Origin: UBA5972 sp002430125
GTDB taxonomy: Bacteria > Pseudomonadota > Alphaproteobacteria > Rhodobacterales > Rhodobacteraceae
NCBI GenBank assembly: GCA_937892915.1
Contig: CALBIC010000036.1
Location: forward strand, 1 to 38,798
Length of the DNA stretch: 38,798 bases
Reading direction: 5' to 3'
The position numbers were made by a program, and so were the translations under genes. Of this stretch, positions 32,470 through 38,798 are shown piece by piece. The notes under the pieces are model-generated. The model saw nothing but the letters and a program-made list of their open reading frames with translations. It was not told where the DNA came from and did no database searches. Each line of letters begins with the position of its first letter. Position 1 is the first letter of the stretch.

Positions 32470-33236
32470 GCAATTTCTCGCCATGTTGTGCCACCCGCGC
32501 CGGAGGCATCGTTTGTTTGGAAATTGGCCATTTCTTCGGCTGTGACCTGTTGAAATACTACCTCGTCGCCAAGGCTAAGCATGAAGGGTGATTTGCTTTC
32601 CGGCTGAAAACCGCGAAACGCGGTTTGGCCAATATGGCGCCAGCCCGTGGGGGTTGCTGCAGTAAACAGCACGAATTGTCGAACCGCAATCGTCAGCGCA
32701 CCGACTGGAACCTGCTTTGTCAGTTCGGTTTGCCGAGGAATGTTCCACTGTTGCGGCAAAATCCCCAAATAGGGCTGACCGGGCGCGTAACCAATAGTCA
32801 AGACCCGGACCTGTTGCGTGGATAGTTGCGCAATGGCCTCGGCTGCGGAAAGTCCGGCAAGTGAGGCGGCCTGGTCGAGTTGCGGCGCACTTGGCCCGCC
32901 AAATACCGTTGGAATATGCCACAATCGGCGATTGCGGGGCAGGGGCGAGGCGTACCAATCCTGTTGGTTGAGTGCGTCCTCTAAACGAGTGCGCAGTGTT
33001 GCGTGATCGATTCCGCGCGGATCAAAACCGACATATACAGAAGTCAGCGCAGTGGTGGTTTCTTCAACCCCAGGCCAATTTTCTGTCTCAAGCCATGCAC
33101 GAAAAGCCAAAGCCGCGCGATTGGCGGGCTCGTTTAACGCGTCAGAGAACGTCACCAACAGTCCTGTCAGGCCGATTGTCGCAAGTTGCGGAAATCGGCG
33201 CTTTTCAGATGTGGGGTAATCTGTCCCAAAGTCCAA
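32466..33236 (-). CDS. pxpB: 5-oxoprolinase subunit B
   Basis: A 256-residue KipI/AHS1-family protein. The C-terminal cyclophilin-like half carries the family signature (LTIGYAPGQPYLGILP and PRQTELTKQVPVGALTIA, then GWRHIGQT), which corresponds to the well-conserved PG.PYL..L and P.G.V.IA segments. The N-terminal half is less conserved. The first in-frame start is TTG at 33236; no ATG lies close to the domain boundary, so the exact start is uncertain. It is coupled to pxpC by ATGA. The 138 bases up to the divergent hydrolase gene hold the promoters. Confidence 0.88.
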   Translation of the reverse strand: MDFGTDYPTSEKRRFPQLATIGLTGLLVTFSDALNEPANRAALAFRAWLETENWPGVEETTTALTSVYVGFDPRGIDHATLRTRLEDALNQQDWYASPLPRNRRLWHIPTVFGGPSAPQLDQAASLAGLSAAEAIAQLSTQQVRVLTIGYAPGQPYLGILPQQWNIPRQTELTKQVPVGALTIAVRQFVLFTAATPTGWRHIGQTAFRGFQPESKSPFMLSLGDEVVFQQVTAEEMANFQTNDASGAGGTTWREIA

Positions 33237-33374
33237 TGGCTGGGCCTTTCATGGGTTGCGCTGATATTGATTTCAAATTCGTACTGGATTGTCAACGGAC
33301 CCAGCCAAGAACAGTTCTTGACGCAATCAACTGGCGCATGGTCAGATCAGCGACCGGATATGCAAGGAAGTTTT

Positions 33375-34229
33375 ATGACAAAATCCCTGATTCAAAGGCG
33401 CGACGAATTTGCGGCTGCGTATCCTGAAAAACGGCGGATTGTTAACGGTCGGGAATGGGGCGCGATCCAGTTGGGCGAGGACGGACCAGCTTTGATATTG
33501 ATCCCCGGCACATTGGGGCGCGCTGACATTTTCTTTCAACAGATTTTGGCCCTAAAAAGCCAGACGCGCCTGCTGGCATTGACGTACCCGTCAAGCGGCG
33601 GTGTAGCTGAGTGGGCGGACGATATCATCGGCTTAGTCCGTGCCGAAGGTCTGGAGAGCGCGGTCGTTCTGGGGTCGTCATTGGGCGGATATCTGGCGCA
33701 ATATCTGACCGCTGCTTACCCCGCTGAAATCGGAGGGTTGGTTGCAGCGAATACTTTGGCGTCAGTCGACGGGATTGATCGCTCAATGCCGTATTCGCTT
33801 GATCTGATCCAAGCGCCGATCGCGCCGCTGCGCCAAGGCTTTACCGACGGATTGATGGGCTGGACGGGACCGGATCACCCCTATGCCGAACTGGCGGCGT
33901 TGCTGTTGTCCGAGGTCAACGGGCGTATTCCCGAGGCTGAATTAAGGGCGCGGTTGAACGCTTTGAAAACGGCGCCGGTCCTGCCGCCGCAAAGTTTGGC
34001 AAAGAGCGCGATCTCAATCGTTGAAAGCGGCGATGATCACTTGATCCATCCTGCGGTGCAGGCGGCACTGAAAACCGCCTTACCACACGGGCGCTGTTTT
34101 ACTTTTGAGTGGGGCAGCCACTTTCCCTATGTTACCCGCCCGGATGATTACACAGCGATGTTGTCCGAAGTTTTGGGCCTGTCCAAGCCGGGCGATCACT
34201 GGCCTAAGGGCGCGGTATCCCAGTTTTAG
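33375..34229 (+). CDS. Alpha/beta hydrolase, maspardin-like
   Basis: A 284-residue cytoplasmic alpha/beta-hydrolase from ATG 33375 (AAGGAAG ribosome site); an earlier open frame from 33186 overlaps the pxpB promoter area and is not needed. The nucleophile elbow is GSSLGG with Ser102. His249 (GSHFPY) and Asp220 or Asp221 (ESGDDHLIHP) complete the triad. The first loop LIPGTLGRADIFFQQI and the SSLGGYLAQYLTAAYP elbow resemble the maspardin/SPG21 branch of the fold, a group without a settled substrate. It converges on the RND permease gene with 15 bases between stops. Substrate unknown. Confidence 0.82.
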   Translation: MTKSLIQRRDEFAAAYPEKRRIVNGREWGAIQLGEDGPALILIPGTLGRADIFFQQILALKSQTRLLALTYPSSGGVAEWADDIIGLVRAEGLESAVVLGSSLGGYLAQYLTAAYPAEIGGLVAANTLASVDGIDRSMPYSLDLIQAPIAPLRQGFTDGLMGWTGPDHPYAELAALLLSEVNGRIPEAELRARLNALKTAPVLPPQSLAKSAISIVESGDDHLIHPAVQAALKTALPHGRCFTFEWGSHFPYVTRPDDYTAMLSEVLGLSKPGDHWPKGAVSQF

Positions 34230-34244
34230 CACAAGACATAGTCG

Positions 34245-37200
34245 TTACACCGCTGGCTTGGCTGCAAGCAAACCGAACAAACGCCGCTTGGGTTCGCTGC
34301 TTTTTACGCCGCTTGGTGACACGATCATCAGCAGGGATGGCGTGACAATCAAGGTCAGGACTGTGGCGAATGCCAAGCCATAAACGATCGCGCTGGAAAG
34401 CGAGATCCACCACTGAGTTGACGGTGCGCCATATGTGGTTTCGTGGCCCATCAGTTCCAGATTAAGACCAAAGGCAATCGGCAGAACCCCAAGGATCGCG
34501 GTTACGGCAGTCAAAACAACCGGACGCGCCCGCTCGCGGCAGGTTTTCAGGATCGCTTCGACCTTTTCAACGCCGTCTTCGCGCAATTGGTCATAGGTAT
34601 CAATCAGCACAATGTTGTTGTTCACCACGACCCCGGCCAAGGCAATGATGCCGATGCCGGTCATCACAACCCCAAACGGCTGCCCCATAATCAGCAGCCC
34701 AAGGAATACCCCGATGGTTGACATCACCACGGCGGACAACACCAATCCGACCGAGATGAAGTTGTTGAACTGCGCCAGCAGCACCACAAAGATCAGGAAC
34801 ATTGCAGCGCCAAAGGCTTTGCCAAGAAAAGCCCCGGCGGCCTTTTGTTCTTCGTCTTCGCCTGCCATTGAAAAGCGAATTCCCGCCTCCTCCAGGCCCG
34901 ACGCCGCCAAGCCCTTAATAATAGCGTCGCGGATTGGCGCGGCCTGAACACCTTCGCGGATGCCCGCTTGGACGGTCACGGTTCGTTGACTGTTGATGCG
35001 TGTTAATGTGCCAACAGTCGCAGCTGGCTTTCGTTTGACCAGATTGCTGATCGGAATCGCACCGGCAGGCGTTTCAATGCGCAGTTGATCCAGAGCGGAA
35101 ATCGTCCGTTGGTCTGGCGGCAGCCGAAGGCGAATGTCGACCGACGTATCTGATCCGGCAGGCCGGTAATCTGAAAGTTTCAGGCCGTTTGTCACCAATT
35201 GCACGACAGCCCCGACAGCGCCGGAAGATATGCCATAGCGCGCAGCAGCAGTCAGATCGACCTGTAATTCCCAGTCGATACCCGGAGGCGGTAACCCGTC
35301 GGCCACATCTATCACATCTGGAATTTTCGCGATTTCAGCTGCAACAGCCCGGGCGGCATCGTTCAAGCCATCAGGAATCGCGGCAGACAGACGAATTTGG
35401 ATCGCTTTACCGGTTGGCGGTCCAGCCTGAGGAACTGAAACCTCGATATCAGCACCCGGAATGCCCTTCATTTCTTCGCGGAGCTGATCCAGAATGGCAT
35501 TGGCACTTTTACGTTCGCGCCAGTCGACAAACTCATATTGAATCACGCCAACCACATCCGCGGCAACCGCAGCGCCGGGGCCGCTGGCTTTGCCGGAACG
35601 GGTATAGACCGTTTTGATGCCCGGCCAGCCAAGGATGCGGTTTTCGGCTTGCCTGACCAAATTGTCTTTTTCTTCAATCGACAAATTACCACGTGCATGG
35701 ACGTAAAGCAGGCCATAATCCGGTTCAACTTTTGGAAAAAACTCGACCCCATTGCCATATTTGACGTACCCTGCCGGAACCGCGACCAACAACCCGATGG
35801 TGATCGCAACTACGGTCCAGGGATGTCGGATCGCCTGCCCAACGAGGCGCATATAAAGGCTGTCCTTTTTCGCCTTTTCTTCTTTCATTGGCCGCGCGAT
35901 CATAGCGCCCAGTACCGGCGTGAAAATCAGCGCATAAAGCATTGAGGCTGACAATGTTGCGATCAGGGTGATCGGCATGTATTTCATGAATTCGCCAACC
36001 ATACCGGGCCAGAACAACAGGGGCGAAAAGGCTGCAACACGCGTTAACGTTGCCGCGACCACGGGGCCAGTCATACGATGAGAGGCCAAGGCAAACGCTT
36101 GACGCTTTTCCATGCCTTCGGACATCCGGCGTTCGGCAAATTCAGTCACAATAATAGCGTCATCCACCAGCATACCGACAGCAAGGATCAAGCTGAACAA
36201 CACCACTATATTTACGGTCATTCCGGCAAGTGACAGGCCCAGAATGCCCATCAGAAAGGACGCTGGAATTGCCAGACCGATCAAGATCGAGGCGCGGCCT
36301 GACAGGGCATAAAGGATAACAATAAAGACCAGAATAACTGCGGTCAGAACTGAATTTTCAAGATCCGAGAGCAACTGGCGGATATTTGTTGACTTATCCT
36401 GACTGAAATTCACGTGTACGCCCTTGGGCAGCAGCTCGGCGAATTTTTCGGTAATGACTTTTACCCGATCCACGGTTTCGATCAGGTTTGAACCAGCGCG
36501 TTTTGAAACCTCGATTGCGACCGCTGGTTTACCATTCAAGCGCGTGATGGTTTCCGGGTCTTTTCGCGCCGAACGAATGGTCGCCAGATCGCGCGCGCGC
36601 ACAACTGCTGTGCCGTCAGAAACGATTGGCAGGTTGGCCACGTCTTCCAGTGTTTCAATCAGCGACGGAACTTTGATGGCATACCGCCCGGATGCACCTT
36701 CCAGCGCACCGGCGGCAACCAATTGGTTGTTGGCATTCACACCCGCAATCAGGATATCCGGCCTGAGGTGATAGGACGACAGTTTGGCCGGATCAATCAC
36801 GACCTCGACCAAATCCTCGCGCACACCTTGTAACGCAGCGTCCAGAACACCGGGAACTTCTTCAATCCGGTCGCGCAACTCGCGGGCTGCACGCGTCAGA
36901 ACACGTTCAGGCAATTCACCGGAAAGGGTGACAACCAGAACCGGAAATTCCGAGATATTAACCTCGTTCACAGAGGGCTCATCTGCGCCTTGCGGCAAAT
37001 CGCGTTTTGCGTCCGACACCTTGTTGCGAACATCGGTCAATGCTTTGTCAAGATTGGCACCCGCTTGGAACTCCAGCAGGACGTTGCCACCGCCCTGATA
37101 GGCTGTTGCCGTCATTTGTTTGATGCCGGTAATGGTTTTCAGCCGTGTTTCCATCGGTCGCAGCAGCAGTCGTTCGCTGTCTTCTGGCGAGATTCCCTGA

Positions 37201-37352
37201 TAGCCAAGGCTGACATAAATAATCGGAATCTTGACATCAGGCTCAGCTTCTTTCGGGATCGAAAGATAGGCCAACGTCCCGGCGACCATAAGGAACGCCA
37301 AGATTGACAGGGTCAATCTTGTGTTGCGGATCGCCGTTTCGACGAGGTTCAT
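34245..37352 (-). CDS. RND efflux pump, inner-membrane transporter
   Basis: A 1035-residue HAE-type RND permease with the usual 12 helices and two large periplasmic loops. The proton-relay aspartates are Asp397 and Asp398 (AVGMLVDDAIIVTEF), matching Asp407/408 of AcrB. At the position of AcrB Lys940 the second-half helix reads GVVVNNNIVLID, with Asn in place of Lys, as in a sizeable branch of the family. The gene follows the adaptor gene with an ATGA overlap. No TolC-like channel or obvious repressor is encoded here, so the pump must share a channel from elsewhere. The exported compound is unknown. Confidence 0.95.
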   Translation of the reverse strand: MNLVETAIRNTRLTLSILAFLMVAGTLAYLSIPKEAEPDVKIPIIYVSLGYQGISPEDSERLLLRPMETRLKTITGIKQMTATAYQGGGNVLLEFQAGANLDKALTDVRNKVSDAKRDLPQGADEPSVNEVNISEFPVLVVTLSGELPERVLTRAARELRDRIEEVPGVLDAALQGVREDLVEVVIDPAKLSSYHLRPDILIAGVNANNQLVAAGALEGASGRYAIKVPSLIETLEDVANLPIVSDGTAVVRARDLATIRSARKDPETITRLNGKPAVAIEVSKRAGSNLIETVDRVKVITEKFAELLPKGVHVNFSQDKSTNIRQLLSDLENSVLTAVILVFIVILYALSGRASILIGLAIPASFLMGILGLSLAGMTVNIVVLFSLILAVGMLVDDAIIVTEFAERRMSEGMEKRQAFALASHRMTGPVVAATLTRVAAFSPLLFWPGMVGEFMKYMPITLIATLSASMLYALIFTPVLGAMIARPMKEEKAKKDSLYMRLVGQAIRHPWTVVAITIGLLVAVPAGYVKYGNGVEFFPKVEPDYGLLYVHARGNLSIEEKDNLVRQAENRILGWPGIKTVYTRSGKASGPGAAVAADVVGVIQYEFVDWRERKSANAILDQLREEMKGIPGADIEVSVPQAGPPTGKAIQIRLSAAIPDGLNDAARAVAAEIAKIPDVIDVADGLPPPGIDWELQVDLTAAARYGISSGAVGAVVQLVTNGLKLSDYRPAGSDTSVDIRLRLPPDQRTISALDQLRIETPAGAIPISNLVKRKPAATVGTLTRINSQRTVTVQAGIREGVQAAPIRDAIIKGLAASGLEEAGIRFSMAGEDEEQKAAGAFLGKAFGAAMFLIFVVLLAQFNNFISVGLVLSAVVMSTIGVFLGLLIMGQPFGVVMTGIGIIALAGVVVNNNIVLIDTYDQLREDGVEKVEAILKTCRERARPVVLTAVTAILGVLPIAFGLNLELMGHETTYGAPSTQWWISLSSAIVYGLAFATVLTLIVTPSLLMIVSPSGVKSSEPKRRLFGLLAAKPAV

Positions 37353-38476
37353 TGGGAAATCTCGCCGATCAATCCGCTGGTTGCGTCGGTTACCATAACT
37401 TTGTCGCCATCTTTGACCAAGTCTTGGCCGGAGACGATGATCCGCATACCCTCGGGCACGCCAGCAAGAACAAGCCCTGCAGGCGTGTCATCAATTAATT
37501 CAACCATGGCAAAAGATGCAATGTTGTCAGCGTTAACCACACGCAGGCCCAGATCGCCCGCGTCCGATAATGTGATGATTGACCGCGGCACTGTGACCGA
37601 GCGAACTTTGGCGGCGGAAAGCCTGACTTCGGCGGTCATGCCTGACGGGATCAACCGGTCGGGGTTTGGCAGCGCCACTTCGACGCGAAATGTTCGGGTT
37701 GAGGGCGAGGCGTCTAAGGCCACAAAGCGCACGGTACCTTCCAGTCTGCGGCCATTTACCAGCCGAACTTCGGCTTTATCGCCAACTTTCAGATATCCGA
37801 TATCTAGCTCGCTGACATCCGCCTTAACCACGATTGGATCTAAGGCCAAAATTGATGCGACTGGCTTACCTGATTGAATCCATTCGCCTTTTTCGACGTT
37901 AACCTGATCAACGAAACCAGTAAACGGAACGGTCAATTGCAGTTTATCTGCCGCCGCAATCGTCTGGCTGAGGGCGGCTTTGGCATTTGCCACGGCGCCG
38001 CGCCCAGCGATCAGTTTCGTCTCGCTGGTATTGCCGTTTTCATAAAGTTGCTCGGTTACATTCAGATTACGTTCCGCTTGGGACAGCATGATTTCCGCGT
38101 TGGAAATCGCGGCACCCAGCTCAGGACCTTCAAGCGTCATCATCACGGTCTCGGCTTGAATGATCTGACCCTTTTCGATGTTCAGGCTGGAAATAATCCC
38201 ACTTGCCCGGGCGGCCAGAACAGCTTTTTTGTCAGGCTCAGTCGATCCGGAAACCCGAATTTCACGGGCATGGTCGCTGTATTTTGGCGTGATTGCCGCA
38301 ACGGTTCGCAGAAAGGATTCCTCGACTTCGGGTTTGGATGCGACGGGCGCGGTTTCTTTGGCATCTGCCTGTTCGGAACTGCCAACAAACGAGATTTCGC
38401 CGGTGCCGACCCACAGGGTGGCGGCGATCAGGACCACGAATGCAGCAAAACGATGAGCGCGAAATGGACGGGACAT
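37349..38476 (-). CDS. RND efflux pump, periplasmic adaptor (membrane fusion protein)
   Basis: A 375-residue adaptor that links the RND permease to an outer-membrane channel. The start is placed at ATG 38476 (MSRPFRAHRF, then the anchor helix AAFVVLIAATLWVG); a GTG seven codons upstream is the alternative, and AAGGA lies between them. In order come a first lipoyl half (AARASGIISSLNIEKGQ), a helical hairpin (about 105-160), the second lipoyl half (LTVPFTGFVDQVNVEKGEWI), a beta-barrel and the membrane-proximal domain. There is no lipobox, so it is anchored by the N-terminal helix. It overlaps the permease gene by four bases. Confidence 0.93.
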   Translation of the reverse strand: MSRPFRAHRFAAFVVLIAATLWVGTGEISFVGSSEQADAKETAPVASKPEVEESFLRTVAAITPKYSDHAREIRVSGSTEPDKKAVLAARASGIISSLNIEKGQIIQAETVMMTLEGPELGAAISNAEIMLSQAERNLNVTEQLYENGNTSETKLIAGRGAVANAKAALSQTIAAADKLQLTVPFTGFVDQVNVEKGEWIQSGKPVASILALDPIVVKADVSELDIGYLKVGDKAEVRLVNGRRLEGTVRFVALDASPSTRTFRVEVALPNPDRLIPSGMTAEVRLSAAKVRSVTVPRSIITLSDAGDLGLRVVNADNIASFAMVELIDDTPAGLVLAGVPEGMRIIVSGQDLVKDGDKVMVTDATSGLIGEISQ

Positions 38477-38689
38477 GACTAGGTTTTCCTTCGGCACGAT
38501 TTATAACGGCCCGGTGTGTCGACCAAGCCAAAACTCGCTGCACAAATATTCACTCAGCGGGAAACATCAAGGCACAGTTTGCCTTTAGACGCATTTCCCT
38601 AACGTCTGTTGCAGTCTGCGCGCTTGCACCTTTGGGTGTATCGCACACGATGCCAATGCCCAATTCGTTTGTAAGCAGCGCCAAAGACA

Positions 38690-38711
38690 CCTACTTTGCC
38701 TGCAAAGTGGG
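38690..38711. repeat. Short dyad upstream of the last gene
   Basis: CCTACTTTGC (38690-38699) faces GCAAAGTGGG (38702-38711); nine of ten positions are complementary in DNA and all ten in RNA with one G-U. It lies between the divergent RND adaptor gene and the start at 38752, so it may be an operator for either. Identity of a regulator cannot be told. Confidence 0.45.
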
Positions 38712-38751
38712 ACAGTTGTCGCGCGCTGACAGGTACCGAAGGAATAACATT

Positions 38752-38798
38752 TTGTCTTTAACACCCACGGATCTCGAGATTTTTGCGATCAACGGCTA
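38752..38798 (+). CDS. N-terminal fragment, possibly a PhyH-like oxygenase
   Basis: An AAGGA ribosome site lies seven bases before a TTG at 38752, from which LSLTPTDLEIFAING can be read to the edge of the window. The same frame is open further upstream to ATGs at 38650 and 38656, so a longer protein is possible. The spacing F-x-x-N-G, with the next codon starting TA (Tyr, or a stop), resembles the opening helix of phytanoyl-CoA dioxygenase (PhyH) family proteins, which often read F-x-x-NGY. Fifteen residues are too few for a firm call. Confidence 0.3.
   Translation, partial: MSLTPTDLEIFAING

Noticed and set aside
31462..33236. Allophanate hydrolase or urea carboxylase parts
   Set aside because: There is no biotin carboxylase, amidase or urea amidolyase gene nearby, and stand-alone AHS1/AHS2 pairs are now assigned to 5-oxoprolinase.

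Overview
The window looks like chromosomal DNA of a marine-type alphaproteobacterium, most likely Rhodobacterales (Roseobacter group). The grounds are a split, tightly overlapping his operon, an H-NOX plus diguanylate cyclase pair, a phnWAY phosphonate pathway, moderately GC-rich codon use, and a GC-rich tandem-hairpin intergenic element of a kind I associate with this group. I saw no rRNA, tRNA, CRISPR array, transposase or integrase. No stretch over 300 bases lacks a gene.

Layout. 1-1901: the tail of an unknown gene, then an H-NOX haem sensor overlapping an HNOBA-GGDEF diguanylate cyclase (NO or redox to c-di-GMP). 1965-3684: a nested palindrome, a small secreted protein, a GT-A-like glycosyltransferase and a tandem-hairpin element. 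3705-7359 (minus): hisB-hisH-hisA-hisF-hisE, interrupted by an opposing DUF2147 gene. 7524-10228: a polyprenyl-phosphate sugar synthase (GT2-GtrA) and a GT39-type membrane glycosyltransferase, probably a lipid-linked envelope glycosylation pair.

10152-15974: a LysR regulator divergent from phnW-phnA-phnY, the hydrolytic route from 2-aminoethylphosphonate (AEP) to acetate and phosphate, followed by a DMT permease. 16211-22502: a complete five-gene ABC importer with an unusually long binding protein and a structured leader. 22511-26923: a cytoplasmic phosphonate monoester hydrolase-like enzyme with a CxPxR formylglycine motif, divergent from a GMC oxidoreductase translationally coupled to an enolase-superfamily acid-sugar dehydratase-like protein. 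27078-31448: a YjbB-like Na/Pi transporter with a PhoU-like tail, a glutamine-synthetase-like ligase and an iron-dependent alcohol dehydrogenase. 31462-33236 (minus): the 5-oxoprolinase subunits pxpB-pxpC. 33375-34229: a maspardin-like hydrolase. 34245-38476 (minus): an RND efflux pump and its adaptor. The last 47 bases may open a PhyH-like oxygenase gene.

The most interesting reading (inference) is that 10-29 kb is an organophosphonate island. The ABC importer would bring in a large phosphonate-bearing compound, perhaps a phosphonylated glycan fragment. The PMH-like hydrolase would cut the ester in the cytoplasm, GMC and enolase-superfamily enzymes would process the sugar or alcohol part, PhnWAY would mineralise AEP, and the YjbB-like protein would expel excess phosphate. 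A second point is the H-NOX, whose haem-propionate motif YxSxR reads Y-R-W-R-Q.
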